From the NCBI GenBank assembly GCA_031296115.1, contig JARLGI010000120.1, positions 62,001 to 126,000 of the forward strand: 64,000 nucleotides of DNA, written 5' to 3'. The DNA comes from Acidobacteriota bacterium (lineage in GTDB: Bacteria; Acidobacteriota; Terriglobia; Terriglobales; Acidobacteriaceae). The translations under genes and the position numbers were made by a program. How positions within the stretch are numbered: position 1 is the stretch's first letter; the number at the start of each line of letters is the position of its first letter. Of this stretch, positions 44,036 to 53,372 are shown piece after piece. The notes below the pieces were generated by a model. It did not search any database. It was not told the origin of the DNA and worked only from the letters and a program-made list of their open reading frames with translations.

Positions 44036-45207
44036 GGTTGGTCACTCTCGCTGGCCAACTGTACCAGTTCGGTGGTGCGCTTGAGCTGGCCGCAGGCAGC
44101 ATAGATGTCGCGTCCGCGCGGGCGTCGGACAAATGCTGGAATTCCGGCGCGGGTCAGAACGCTCTGAAAGGCCCGCACTCGTTCCTCCGATGGCATAGAG
44201 AACGGAATCTCAGGCCCAGGATTCAACGCGATGAGGTTCACCTTGGCCTGCAAGCCGCGAATGAGGTCGGTCAGCTCCCGCGCGTGCTGAATGCCATCGT
44301 TGAGGCCGCCGAGCAGAACGTACTCGAAGGTGAGCCGTTCGCGATTGCGCAGGGGAAACTCGCGCAGTGCGGCCATCAACTTCTCGATGGTCCACTTCCT
44401 GGTGATGGGCATGATTTCCGTGCGCAGCGCTTCGCTGGGCGCATTGAGTGACACAGCCAGTTTGGGACGCACCGGCTCGGCGCCAAAGTCGGCGATCCTG
44501 GGCAAAATTCCCGACGTGGAAACCGTCATGCGCAATTCGGGAATTCCCGCAGCTTCCACCAGCAGCCGAACCGCCTGCATGAAGTTGTCATAGTTCAGGA
44601 ACGGCTCGCCCTGGCCCATGAAGACGAGATTCACGCGGTCGCGTTCCATTGCGACGGCGCGGTCGTTAAGCACGGCCAGAACCTGCCCGACTATCTCGCC
44701 GGCCGTGAGGTTGCGCTGCAAGCCAAGCAGCGCCGTCATACAGAAAGCACAGTCGACCGCGCAGCCTGCCTGACTGGACACGCAGATCGTCGCTCGCTGC
44801 CATGCGTCCTTGCGCAACTTCGGAGGCGCCGAGCCCCGCTTGAGGTCCTGGAGCTCGGCGTCTCCGTCCGCGGAGCCGTCTCCGGCCTCGCCGCCGTCGC
44901 CCTCGGGCATCCACACCGTTTCAACGCTTTGGCCATCCGAGAAAGCCAGTAAGTAGCGAATGGTTCCGTCGCCGGAGACGAACTTCTGCTCGATTTGCGG
45001 CAGCCCGACCGAGTATCCGCCGCTCTGTAAGCTCTGGCGGAAGGTCAGTGGCAAGGTGGTGAACTGCTCTAGTCGTGACCACCTTTGCCGGTAGAAGCCG
45101 TCTAATAGCTGCCGGGCGCGGTAGGAAGCTTCACCCAAAGCTTCGGCGATGACCGTAAGCTGTTGAAGGGAAAGCCCCAAAAGTTCGGTCTGTTGCGGTT
45201 CGCTCAT
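44032..45207 (-). CDS. rlmN: 23S rRNA (adenine2503-C2) methyltransferase, radical SAM
   Basis: 391 residues. The radical SAM cluster is Cys149-x3-Cys153-x2-Cys156 (CAVDCAFC); the later FMGQGEPFLNYD and VSLNAPSEALRTEIMP motifs and the C-terminal Cys-containing tail complete RlmN/Cfr. It methylates A2503 of 23S rRNA, and often tRNA A37. An acidic insertion of about 35 residues (GDGGEAGDGSADGDAELQD, near 103-121) separates the N-terminal domain from the radical SAM core and is not usual. ATG 45207 is chosen; a 28-residue upstream extension in the frame is unlike the family. It leads the rlmN-alaX-kinase unit. Confidence 0.92.
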   Translation of the reverse strand: MSEPQQTELLGLSLQQLTVIAEALGEASYRARQLLDGFYRQRWSRLEQFTTLPLTFRQSLQSGGYSVGLPQIEQKFVSGDGTIRYLLAFSDGQSVETVWMPEGDGGEAGDGSADGDAELQDLKRGSAPPKLRKDAWQRATICVSSQAGCAVDCAFCMTALLGLQRNLTAGEIVGQVLAVLNDRAVAMERDRVNLVFMGQGEPFLNYDNFMQAVRLLVEAAGIPELRMTVSTSGILPRIADFGAEPVRPKLAVSLNAPSEALRTEIMPITRKWTIEKLMAALREFPLRNRERLTFEYVLLGGLNDGIQHARELTDLIRGLQAKVNLIALNPGPEIPFSMPSEERVRAFQSVLTRAGIPAFVRRPRGRDIYAACGQLKRTTELVQLASESDQP

Positions 45208-45368
45208 GCATCCAATATGCTGATGGGTCAGTTTCCTCGCGCCCGACGACGCTTCGGGACGATTCTTTAGCAACTGTATTTTATCCCGCAAGCAAGCAGA
45301 TCCCTAGGGCCGGGAAAGCGGACGGGTGTCTGGGCCGCGAGCGCCCTCCCATCCGGATCGGAGTATGC

Positions 45369-46643
45369 ATGGTTGGACCGCTCCTCATGAAACGCGAAGT
45401 GCTTCCCAACGGGCTCACCATTCTGACCGAGAAAATGGATCACATTCGCTCGGTATCGATGGGGATTTGGGTGAAATCCGGTTCGCGTCATGAAGATCCC
45501 AATGTGAACGGCATTTCGCACTTTGTCGAGCACATGGTATTCAAGGGCACGACGACCCGTACCGCGGAAGACATCGCCCGCCAAGTGGATTCCATCGGCG
45601 GCAACATGGACGCCTTTACGGGCAAGGAAACCATCTGCTTCAACATTAAAGTTCTGGATGAGCATTTGCCGGTAGCCGTGGACGTCTTAAGCGATATGGT
45701 TTTGCACCCGGTATTTGATGTGAACGAGATACTGCGCGAGCGCGGGGTCATCCTGGAAGAAATCAAGATGGATGAGGACAATCCCGACTACCTCGTCCAC
45801 GAGATATTCACCCAGAATTTCTTCAAGGACCACCCGTTGGGCAAGCCCATTCTGGGCACCAAGGAGACGGTCCGCCGCTTTGAGAAAGCTCCGGTGGTTG
45901 ACTACTACGGCAGCAAATTCGCTCCAGGAAATCTGGTCATCTCGGCGGCGGGGAACGTTGACCACAAGGAATTTGTCGAGCTTCTAACCAAGCGATTCGG
46001 CTCGTTGCCCGCCGGTTCCAATGGTTGGCACGATAGCCCTCCGAAGGTAAATTCGCGCATCATTTTGCGTAACAAGAAGTCGTTGGAGCAGGTCCAGATT
46101 TGCATCGGGGTGCCGTCGTATCCCATAAGCCACGAACGGCGTTATGCGTCGTACATCCTGAACACTCTCCTGGGCGGGGGAATGAGCTCTCGCCTGTTCC
46201 AGAATGTCCGTGAGAAGCAGGGGCTGGTCTATTCCATCTTCTCCGAGCTGAATCCTTTCCGCGACACCGGCTTACTCTCCGTTTATGCCGGCACCTCGCG
46301 GCAGTCGGCCCCCAAGGTGGTCCGGTCGATCGTCAACGAATTCCGCGAGTTAAAGACGGCCGCCGTGTCCGAGGAAGAACGGAAGCGTGCCAAGGACCAG
46401 TTGAAGGGCGCCCTGATGTTGAGCCTGGAATCGAGCACCGCGCGCATGTCGAATCTGGCCCGGCAGGAGATGTATTACGACCGCTTCTTTGGGATGGATG
46501 AGATCATCGAGCGGATACAAGCCGTGACCGCGGAGGACCTGTTGCAGACGGCGAACGAGTTCTTCCACCCTGAGCTGATTGCCGTGACCGTGCTGGGCAA
46601 TCTGAATGGCTTGAAGATTACCCGCGACTCATTGGCTTGCTGA
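45369..46643 (+). CDS. M16-family zinc metallopeptidase (processing-peptidase type)
   Basis: 424 residues with the inverted zinc motif His51-x2-Glu54-His55 (HFVEHMVFKGT) and the third ligand Glu in ERGVILEEIKMDEDNP near residue 131. The two-domain layout of PqqF/MPP-beta proteins is complete, including GGGMSSRLFQNVREKQGLVYSI near 260. There is no signal peptide, so it is probably cytosolic. It precedes the type IV pilus genes on the same strand, but a 256-bp gap with its own promoter separates them; a pilus role is not implied. GGAG lies 5 nt before ATG 45369. Confidence 0.88.
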   Translation: MVGPLLMKREVLPNGLTILTEKMDHIRSVSMGIWVKSGSRHEDPNVNGISHFVEHMVFKGTTTRTAEDIARQVDSIGGNMDAFTGKETICFNIKVLDEHLPVAVDVLSDMVLHPVFDVNEILRERGVILEEIKMDEDNPDYLVHEIFTQNFFKDHPLGKPILGTKETVRRFEKAPVVDYYGSKFAPGNLVISAAGNVDHKEFVELLTKRFGSLPAGSNGWHDSPPKVNSRIILRNKKSLEQVQICIGVPSYPISHERRYASYILNTLLGGGMSSRLFQNVREKQGLVYSIFSELNPFRDTGLLSVYAGTSRQSAPKVVRSIVNEFRELKTAAVSEEERKRAKDQLKGALMLSLESSTARMSNLARQEMYYDRFFGMDEIIERIQAVTAEDLLQTANEFFHPELIAVTVLGNLNGLKITRDSLAC

Positions 46644-46747
46644 TTCCGCGCGGCGTTCAGATATTTTGATTCGGTCGCTGGAAGCAAGCCGCAACCGCCT
46701 GGGATGATACCTTCCAGTCTGCGAGCCGTCATATCCTTGAGTGCTCT

Positions 46748-46776
46748 TTGACATTGGCGAAGGCGTGCACAATAAT
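46748..46776 (+). promoter_or_regulatory. strong promoter of the pilin gene
   Basis: TTGACA (46748-46753), exactly 17 bp, AATAAT (46771-46776). The implied 5' leader is about 117 nt and contains a GC-rich CCGCG-CCTTGC-CGCGG hairpin. Confidence 0.65.
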
Positions 46777-46899
46777 TTGATTGTTCACCGCCGCGCCTTG
46801 CCGCGGTTCCGGCTTCTCCACGCAGAGTCTGAGTTGTTTCAGGTGCGGGAGGGCGCCCCTGGACGGAAAGCCGTGCACTGGTGAGAAAGGCCTCTTTTT

Positions 46900-47367
46900 A
46901 TGATGCGTAAACGTAATCGCGACCGGGGTTTTACCCTGATCGAGCTGTTGATTGTTATCACGATCATTCTGATCATCGCAGCGGTGGCGATTCCCAAGTT
47001 CACCAAGACACAGATCCAGCCCAACGAGATGTCGGCGATCAAGAGCTTGCAGACCATCTTCACGACCGAGCTCATGTACTCCAACAGTCACCCGGAGCAG
47101 GGGTATAGTGCCGATCTGGCCAGCCTCGGCGCCGCTGGAGCCACGGGCGAAGGCCTGGATGGGAACCTGGCAGCGGGGCGTAAGAACGGCTACACCTTCA
47201 CCTACACTCCGGGCGAGAAGATTAATGGCGCGATCCGGACTTTCACCGTCACTGCTGTACCGGATCAAGTTGGCACGACCGGGCAGCGTAGGTTTTACAT
47301 CGATGAAAGCGGTCAGGTGCACCAGAACAGCTCTGGCCCGGCGGACGCCACCAGTCCGGGTCTGTAA
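46900..47367 (+). CDS. type IV pilin / type II pseudopilin
   Basis: 155 residues with a classical class III signal: basic leader, Gly10, then FTLIELLIVITIILIIAAVA with Glu at position +5 of the mature protein. The globular part (from about 40) is short and rich in Gly/Thr and ends without a disulfide-loop Cys pair, similar to minimal PilA or GspG/H types. PilC, PilB and PilMNOP follow 0.9 kb downstream, so this is probably the major pilin. ATG 46900 or 46903 could be used; both keep the leader. Confidence 0.88.
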   Translation: MMRKRNRDRGFTLIELLIVITIILIIAAVAIPKFTKTQIQPNEMSAIKSLQTIFTTELMYSNSHPEQGYSADLASLGAAGATGEGLDGNLAAGRKNGYTFTYTPGEKINGAIRTFTVTAVPDQVGTTGQRRFYIDESGQVHQNSSGPADATSPGL

Positions 47368-47475
47368 GGCCAGCAGCTTCCCCAGACTGCGCGGGCAGCA
47401 CAGGCAATCAGTCTACAGACGCATATTCGCATTGCGCGGGCCCTTTGACGGGTTGACAGGAAAGACTCTTTCTTC

Positions 47476-48150
47476 ATGAACAGGTTTTCGACGCTACGGA
47501 AGGCGGTTTTCACCGGGCTTCTTCTGCTGCTCTCTTTGCCAGCCACCGCACAAAGCGACGTCAAAGCCTTGGCGGACAAAGTAGACCGGCGATATGACCA
47601 CATCCGCACGCTCGAGGCCCGTTTCACCGAGACCTACACGGGCGCCAGGTCCAGCCGAACTGAAAGCGGCACGCTGCTACTGAAAAAGCCGGGGAAGATG
47701 CGGTGGGATTACGACCAGCCTCGTCCCAAGCTGTTCCTGACCGACGGAAGCAACGCTTGGTTCTATGTTCCAGGCGAGCACCAGGCCCGCCGCACGCCGG
47801 TCAAGCAACTCGACGACCTCCGCTCTCCGCTACGATATCTCCTCGGCAAGGCCAAGCTGGAGAGAGAATTGACTGGTCTGTCGCTGGCGGCAGACAGCAA
47901 GCCGCTGCTCGCCGGCGATATCGTGCTACGAGGCGTCCCGAAGGGGATGCAGGACCGTGTCTCCCAGACATTGCTCGAGGTGACGCCTGAGGGCCTGATT
48001 GTGCGCATCGTGATTGAGGAGTTGGATGGCTCGGTGACCGAGTTCCGCTTTCTTCAGCAGCAGGAGAACGTCCAAATACCAGACCAGAAGTTCCAGTTCC
48101 AACCGCCGCCAGGTGTAGAGATTGTGGCGGGGGCCGAATTCATGGGATAA
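47476..48150 (+). CDS. lolA: LolA-type outer-membrane lipoprotein carrier
   Basis: 224 residues: signal peptide (AVFTGLLLLLSLPATAQ), then the LolA half-barrel beginning LADKVDRRYDHIRTLEARFTETY and containing SGTLLLKKPGKMRWDY near 65-80, FYVPGEHQA and the C-terminal LEVTPEGLIVRIVIEELDGS. LolA ferries lipoproteins across the periplasm to LolB. The position inside a pilus gene run may reflect the lipoprotein needs of pilus assembly, but the family is general. The pilin gene ends 108 bp upstream; PilC starts 150 bp downstream. Confidence 0.88.
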   Translation: MNRFSTLRKAVFTGLLLLLSLPATAQSDVKALADKVDRRYDHIRTLEARFTETYTGARSSRTESGTLLLKKPGKMRWDYDQPRPKLFLTDGSNAWFYVPGEHQARRTPVKQLDDLRSPLRYLLGKAKLERELTGLSLAADSKPLLAGDIVLRGVPKGMQDRVSQTLLEVTPEGLIVRIVIEELDGSVTEFRFLQQQENVQIPDQKFQFQPPPGVEIVAGAEFMG

Positions 48151-48300
48151 AGCTGGTTGATCATCGCAAGAAACAGGCAAACCGGAGTGGGGTGCGGTCT
48201 CCGCACTTCCATCAAAGTACTATTAATACTTGTAAACCGCCGCAAGCGTATTGATTGGCGGGTGTTAGACTAGGGCTAGACCCTCCAGGACCTTCTTACC

Positions 48301-49503
48301 ATGGCCGAGTACATGATTAAAATGGCCGATGCGCGGGGCCACGTTCTGCAGCAGTTGGAGAACGGGACTTCCGAGGTCGAGGTCCGCGAGCGTTTCGCGC
48401 AGCAGGGTTTCCTGGTCTACTCGGTTAAGTCCAAGGGCGCCTTGCCGGCATTCAACCTGCCGCGACGCCGCAAGATCAAGCAGGACCAGTTTCTCATTTT
48501 TAATCAACAGTTTGTGACGCTGATTCATGCCGGTCTGCCCATCATTCAGTCTTTGGAACTGCTGATTAAACGGCAGCGCAACCCGTTTTTTCAGTTGGTA
48601 TTACGGAACGTGCATGACCGGGTGCGCGGCGGCGAGTTGCTATCGGAAGCCTTTGCCGCTCAGAGGGTGTTTCCCAAGGTCTACACCACCACGCTGATGG
48701 CGGGTGAGAAGAGCGGCAACCTGGAAGAGGTGATGGGGCGTTACATCGCCTTCCAGCGCCTGGCTGTGAGCTTCCGCAAGAAGCTGGTTTCCTCGCTGGT
48801 TTATCCCACGCTCCTGGTCGTGATGTTGATCGTGATGATGACCTTCCTCATCACCTTCGTGGTGCCACAGTTCGCGAGCCTGTACCACCAACTGGGCGCC
48901 GAACTGCCACCCGCGACCTCGCTGATGCTTTCCATCGGGGTCAATGCGCGGCATTATTTCTTCTACAGCCTGATCGTGTTGGTTGGCGGGGGATTCTTCC
49001 TCTGGCGCTGGATGAAGAGTGAGAGCGGCGCCATCAAGATGGACCGCTTCAAGCTGAAGGTGCCCCTGCTGGGCGATGTCTGGTTGAAGTATCAGGTCGC
49101 AGTGTTTGCCCGCATGCTCTCGACCCTGCTGTCGGGCGGTCTGTCGCTGGTGCCCTCCCTGGAGACCGCCGGCGAGTCCATGCAGAGCCGCCTGATGTCG
49201 CACGGTATCGAAACTGCGACGCGCAACGTGCGCGAGGGCCAGAGGCTGGCGCGAAGTCTGGAAGAGACCAAGGTTTTCCCGGAAATGTCGGTGGAGATGA
49301 TTGAAGTGGGCGAGTCCACTGGGGCTTTGCCGGCCATGCTGAACTCGGTTGCCGAGTTCTATGAAGAGGACGTGCAGAATGCTCTGGCTACCGCGATGGC
49401 GCTCATTGAACCGCTCATCTTGATCGTGATGGGTGTTGTGGTCGCCTTCGTCCTGATTTCGCTCTATTTGCCCATCTTCAGTTTGGGCGCGGGCATTCAC
49501 TAA
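48301..49503 (+). CDS. pilC: type IV pilus inner-membrane platform protein PilC
   Basis: 400 residues of the GspF/PilC family. An N-terminal ASNLI-like region, then two T2SF domains (about 70-190 and 270-395) and three transmembrane segments: LLVVMLIVMMTFLITFVV, FFYSLIVLVGGGFFLW and LILIVMGVVVAFVLISLYLPIF. The signature GEKSGNLEEVMGRYI is intact. It anchors the pilus motor ATPases at the inner membrane. It comes before pilB, the reverse of the common pilB-pilC order, with a 49-bp gap. Confidence 0.92.
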   Translation: MAEYMIKMADARGHVLQQLENGTSEVEVRERFAQQGFLVYSVKSKGALPAFNLPRRRKIKQDQFLIFNQQFVTLIHAGLPIIQSLELLIKRQRNPFFQLVLRNVHDRVRGGELLSEAFAAQRVFPKVYTTTLMAGEKSGNLEEVMGRYIAFQRLAVSFRKKLVSSLVYPTLLVVMLIVMMTFLITFVVPQFASLYHQLGAELPPATSLMLSIGVNARHYFFYSLIVLVGGGFFLWRWMKSESGAIKMDRFKLKVPLLGDVWLKYQVAVFARMLSTLLSGGLSLVPSLETAGESMQSRLMSHGIETATRNVREGQRLARSLEETKVFPEMSVEMIEVGESTGALPAMLNSVAEFYEEDVQNALATAMALIEPLILIVMGVVVAFVLISLYLPIFSLGAGIH

Positions 49504-49552
49504 ACGGCGGGAAGCAAGTTCGTTTTGGATTTTGAGAGGGGGCAGTATTTTG

Positions 49553-51208
49553 ATGCCTGAAGCAAAAAAGCCGGTCTTCGTCGGTGGTGGAAATGGAAAC
49601 CCGGTGCCGACGCAGGATGAGGTGGAACATGGCAAGGACCTGGCGCGGCGCTATCGTTGCGAGTTCGTGGACCTGAAGAACTTCCACATCCAGCACGACC
49701 TGTTTCGCAAGATCAAAGTGGACCTGATGTTCCGCTACAACTTCGTGCCGTTGGAGGAAAAGCCCGACGGCAGGCTGGTGGTGGCCATCGCCGATCCCAG
49801 CCAGTTGATGATGGTGGACGAGATCGGATTACTGCTGGGGCGCCGCATTGTTACCAAGGTGGCGACGCTTTCCCAGATCAGCGACGTGCTCAAGAAGACG
49901 GAGCAATCACAGCGCGTGCTGGAAGAGGCGGGCGAGAACTTCGCGCTCGACGTCATTACCGAAGACGAGAATCCTGACGAAACCATTTCGATCGAGAAGC
50001 TGACCGGCGAAACAGACCAGAGCCCGATCATTCGCCTGGTTGACACCACCATCTTCACCGCTTTGCAGCGCCGGGCCAGCGACATCCATATCGAGACCCG
50101 TGACGACTCCGTGGTCATCAAGTACCGCATTGACGGCGTACTGCAGCAGGCCATGCAGCCTATCGCCAAGGATCATCATTCCACCATCATCTCGCGCATC
50201 AAGGTCATGAGCGAGCTCGACATCTCGGAGCGTCGCGTCCCCCAGGACGGACGTTTCCGGGTGCGCTACAACGCCCGCTCCATCGACTTCCGCGTGTCCA
50301 TCATGCCGTCCATTCACGGCGAAGACGCGGTGCTCCGCGTGTTGGACAAGGAATCGATGAGCGAGAAGTTTCACAAGTTGACGCTTGATGTTGTGGGCTT
50401 CAGCGACGATGACCTGCGGAAATTCCGCCGCTACATCAAAGAGCCTTACGGCATGGTGCTGGTGACCGGACCGACCGGCTCGGGCAAGACCACGACGCTC
50501 TATGCGGCGTTGAACGAGATCAAGGCGGACGAAGACAAGTTCATCACCATCGAGGACCCGGTCGAATACCAGATCCGTGGTATTACCCAGATCCCGGTGA
50601 ACGAGAAGAAGGGACTGACGTTCGCGCGCGGCCTGCGTTCCATCCTGCGTCACGATCCCGACAAGATCATGGTGGGCGAGATCCGCGACACGGAAACCGC
50701 ACAAATTGCCATTAACGCGGCGCTTACAGGCCACCTCGTCTTTACCACGGTGCACGCCAACAATGTAGTGGACGTGCTGGGGCGCTTCCTGAACATGGGG
50801 GTGGAAGCCTACAATTTTGTTTCCTCGTTGAACTGCATTCTGGCACAACGGCTGGTGCGACTGATCTGCGAGTTCTGCAAGAAGGAGGTCCATTACTCCG
50901 CGGAAGAGTTGGAGGCCAGCGGACTGAATCCGCAAGAGTGGGCCAAAATTCCGTTCTATGAAGGGGATGGATGTATCGAGTGCTCGGGAACGGGTTATCG
51001 CGGACGCTCTGCCATCCACGAACTTCTGGAGTTGACGGACAATGTGCGCGAGATGATTCTCGCGAAGCGGCCAAGCAGTGAAATCCGGCGGGCGGCGCGC
51101 GACGAGGGTATGCACTTCCTCCGCGAATCGGCTCTGGACCGGGTCAAGAAAGGCTTGACAACGCTGAAAGAAATCAACAAAGTTACCTTCATCGAGACGA
51201 CGCGATAG
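49553..51208 (+). CDS. pilB: type IV pilus extension ATPase PilB
   Basis: 551 residues. An N-terminal GspE-N/MshEN-like domain (about 45-110, VDLMFRYNFVPLEEKPDGR), then the AAA-type secretion ATPase with Walker A GPTGSGKTT (306-314), Asp box TIEDPVEYQ, Walker B DPDKIMVGEIRDTETA and His box GHLVFTTVHANN. The four-Cys zinc module is CEFCKKE...CIECSGTG. This pattern is PilB/GspE, not the retraction ATPase PilT. ATG 49553 follows a GAGAGGGGG site; an upstream TTG (49532) is possible. No pilT gene is in the window. Confidence 0.93.
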   Translation: MPEAKKPVFVGGGNGNPVPTQDEVEHGKDLARRYRCEFVDLKNFHIQHDLFRKIKVDLMFRYNFVPLEEKPDGRLVVAIADPSQLMMVDEIGLLLGRRIVTKVATLSQISDVLKKTEQSQRVLEEAGENFALDVITEDENPDETISIEKLTGETDQSPIIRLVDTTIFTALQRRASDIHIETRDDSVVIKYRIDGVLQQAMQPIAKDHHSTIISRIKVMSELDISERRVPQDGRFRVRYNARSIDFRVSIMPSIHGEDAVLRVLDKESMSEKFHKLTLDVVGFSDDDLRKFRRYIKEPYGMVLVTGPTGSGKTTTLYAALNEIKADEDKFITIEDPVEYQIRGITQIPVNEKKGLTFARGLRSILRHDPDKIMVGEIRDTETAQIAINAALTGHLVFTTVHANNVVDVLGRFLNMGVEAYNFVSSLNCILAQRLVRLICEFCKKEVHYSAEELEASGLNPQEWAKIPFYEGDGCIECSGTGYRGRSAIHELLELTDNVREMILAKRPSSEIRRAARDEGMHFLRESALDRVKKGLTTLKEINKVTFIETTR

Positions 51209-52096
51209 ATGGCGGAACACAACATTTCGCGGCCGCGACTGGCCTGTGAGATCACTTCTGAGCGGGTGGTTGCAGCGCGTGCGCCCGAGGGCGCTGGAGC
51301 TATCGAAGCTGCACTCGCGACACCATTGCCGGAGGGTGCTCTGCTTCCCGGACTCCAGCAGGCCAATGTTGTCGGACGCGAAGCGCTGGTGAAAGCGCTG
51401 CGCGAAGTACTTTCGGCGGTGGCAAGCCGCAACCGCGATGTCTGCCTGATCATTCCCGACGCCACGACCCGCGTCATGTTGCTCGACTTCGACACCCTGC
51501 CGCAGAAGCCGGAAGAGGCCGACGCGGTGGTGCGCTTCCGCCTGAAGAAGTCGCTGCCTTTTGACGTGGAGGATTCCGCAGTCTCCTTCGATACCCAGGG
51601 GACAACGGACCCATTGAGACTGGTGGCGGCGGTGACCCCGCGCGCCGTGCTGCAGGAGTATGAGTCCCTGGTGCGGGACGCGGGCTACAATCCGGGCGCC
51701 GTGCTGCCCTCGATGATCGCGGCGCTGGGTGTTGTCGACGGCTCGCGGCCTACCATGGTGATCAAGGTAGAGCGTGGCACAACGACTTTCGCCATCGTGG
51801 ACCAGAACCAACTGCTGCTCTATCGCGCGCTGGACAATGGCGGCTCAGCCGTTACCGGCGAGTCGCTGGTAGAAGATGTAAACACCTCGCTGGTGTACTT
51901 CGAGGACCGCTACACGGTCGGCGTGGATCGCGTGCTGGTGACCGGAGTGCAATCGGCTCAGGTGCTGCAGGACGCCCTGAATGCAAGCTCGCCGATTCAG
52001 GTGGAAGAACTGGTTTCCAGCAGCATGGCAGGGGCAACCGCAGGCAAAGTGCCGCGGTCCGCGTTGGCAGGAGTGGCAGGAGCGCTGGTTTCCTGA
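51209..52096 (+). CDS. pilM: PilM-like actin-fold protein, short and degenerate
   Basis: 295 residues, against about 350 in typical PilM. The PilM_2-type parts RDVCLIIPDATTRVMLLDFD and VVRFRLKKSLPFDVEDSAVSF are present, so the identity is good. The ATP-binding phosphate-1 motif (normally D-I-G-S-S-S-V-K) is ACEITSERVVAAR here, and phosphate-2 (normally D-I-G-x-x-x-T) is IKVERGTTTFAI, so key Asp/Gly/Ser residues are missing. It begins at the base after the pilB stop and its TGA shares a base with the pilN ATG. PilM binds the PilN N-terminus at the membrane and links to PilB. Confidence 0.85.
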   Translation: MAEHNISRPRLACEITSERVVAARAPEGAGAIEAALATPLPEGALLPGLQQANVVGREALVKALREVLSAVASRNRDVCLIIPDATTRVMLLDFDTLPQKPEEADAVVRFRLKKSLPFDVEDSAVSFDTQGTTDPLRLVAAVTPRAVLQEYESLVRDAGYNPGAVLPSMIAALGVVDGSRPTMVIKVERGTTTFAIVDQNQLLLYRALDNGGSAVTGESLVEDVNTSLVYFEDRYTVGVDRVLVTGVQSAQVLQDALNASSPIQVEELVSSSMAGATAGKVPRSALAGVAGALVS

Positions 52097-52827
52097 TGCG
52101 TTTCAATATCAATCTCGCCAGTCAGCCGTATGAAGCCGCGCGGCAGTTCCGTCGCCGCATTGGCGTGGCGGTAGCGGTGCTGGCCGTGGTTACAGCAGTG
52201 CTGCTCGGCTACATCATCTACCAGCGGATTCAGTCGCGCGCCATCAACCGGCAACTGTCGCAGGTGCAGGCGGAGATCGATGGGCTGAACCGCGAAGAGG
52301 CGCAGGCCCGCGCTATCCTGAACCGGCCGGCAAACCGCGAAGTGGCCGAACAGTCGGAATTCCTGAACCAGTTGTTCGGCCGCAAGGCGCTGTCGTGGAC
52401 CCGGGTGTTTGGCCAGATGGAGAAGATCATGCCGCCGAACCTGCATGTCGTCTCCATCAAGCCGGAATACACGAAGTCCGGCGACCTGATGCTGCACATG
52501 ACGGTCGCCACCGATTCGCGCGACCGCGCGGTGGAGTTGGTGCGGCGCATGGAGAAGTCCAATCACTTCCACCAGCCGCAAGTCGTTGCGGAGAGCGTGA
52601 CTACCAATAGCGGCAGCGACACGGCTGCTGGGCCGGGCAATATCCAGTTCGATATTGCGGCGATTTATGTGCCAACCCTGACCGACGAGGAAACGTCCAG
52701 CGAACCGGACAAGAAGGACGAGGACAACAACGCGCCGAAGCGAACCAAATCCACTTCCGTCACACCTCCGGGAGCCAACCCGGTGCAGGCGCAGAATCAG
52801 CCACTCCGGCGAGAGAGGGAGCACTGA
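52096..52827 (+). CDS. pilN: type IV pilus alignment protein PilN
   Basis: 243 residues. The cytoplasmic tail FNINLASQPYEAAR holds the INLxxxxYE peptide that docks into PilM, followed by one transmembrane helix (VAVAVLAVVTAVLLGYIIY, about 24-42), a coiled coil and a ferredoxin-like periplasmic domain (KIMPPNLHVVSIKPEY). The C-terminal 50 residues are a charged, disordered-looking tail (EETSSEPDKKDEDNNAPKR). Start shares one base with the pilM stop (TGATG) and the end shares one with pilO. Confidence 0.9.
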   Translation: MRFNINLASQPYEAARQFRRRIGVAVAVLAVVTAVLLGYIIYQRIQSRAINRQLSQVQAEIDGLNREEAQARAILNRPANREVAEQSEFLNQLFGRKALSWTRVFGQMEKIMPPNLHVVSIKPEYTKSGDLMLHMTVATDSRDRAVELVRRMEKSNHFHQPQVVAESVTTNSGSDTAAGPGNIQFDIAAIYVPTLTDEETSSEPDKKDEDNNAPKRTKSTSVTPPGANPVQAQNQPLRREREH

Positions 52828-53372
52828 TGGCCAGCATTCGTGAAATCCGCAAGACGTGGATGCCGCTGCTAATTGCCCTGGTGGTGCTCGATCTGCTGTG
52901 CGTGGGATACCTGCTTTCGCCGGCAGGACGGTCGCGGCAGGCGCGGTTACGCGACTACTACGAATTGCGCGCGCAGCTCACCGCCAAGCAGCGCGAAGTG
53001 TCACCGACGCGCGGCATGGACCAAAAGCTGAAACAAGCATCCGCCGACATTACGGATTTCTACGGCCATCGTTTTCCGGCGGAGTACTCTGCCGTAGCGG
53101 AAGAACTCGGCAAAGTCGCTGCCGATACTGGTGTGCATTTTGCCGGATTGAAGTATGACGAGAAGGACGCGCCCATTGAAGGCCTGCGTAAGTTGAACAT
53201 CGAGATCGCGCTTTCCGGCAGCTATCTTGAAGAGGTGAAGTTCATTAATGCGCTGGAACGCGACAGAATGTTTTTCCTGGTCGATGGCGTTACCCTGGGC
53301 GAGCAGCAGGGCAACGTTCGCCTACAGCTGAGACTGGAAACGTATCTGCGCAGCGGGGCCGCAACCTCGTGA
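52827..53372 (+). CDS. pilO: type IV pilus alignment protein PilO
   Basis: 181 residues: a short cytosolic tail, one transmembrane helix (WMPLLIALVVLDLLCVGYLL), a coiled coil (RARLRDYYELRAQLTAKQRE region) and a periplasmic domain ending LNIEIALSGSYLEEVKFINALE. PilO pairs with PilN and with PilP to span the periplasm. Overlaps pilN by one base and pilP by four (GTGA). Confidence 0.87.
   Translation: MASIREIRKTWMPLLIALVVLDLLCVGYLLSPAGRSRQARLRDYYELRAQLTAKQREVSPTRGMDQKLKQASADITDFYGHRFPAEYSAVAEELGKVAADTGVHFAGLKYDEKDAPIEGLRKLNIEIALSGSYLEEVKFINALERDRMFFLVDGVTLGEQQGNVRLQLRLETYLRSGAATS

Noticed and set aside
46754-46770. possible sigma54 site (TTGGC...TGCA) before the pilin
   Set aside because: The GG-GC spacing is 9 nt rather than 10 and the same bases are the spacer of a clean TTGACA/AATAAT promoter.
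49907-51811. 634-residue open frame on the minus strand opposite pilB and pilM
   Set aside because: It is a shadow of GC-rich codon bias. The plus strand encodes clear PilB and PilM; the antisense product is His/Arg-rich with no family features.
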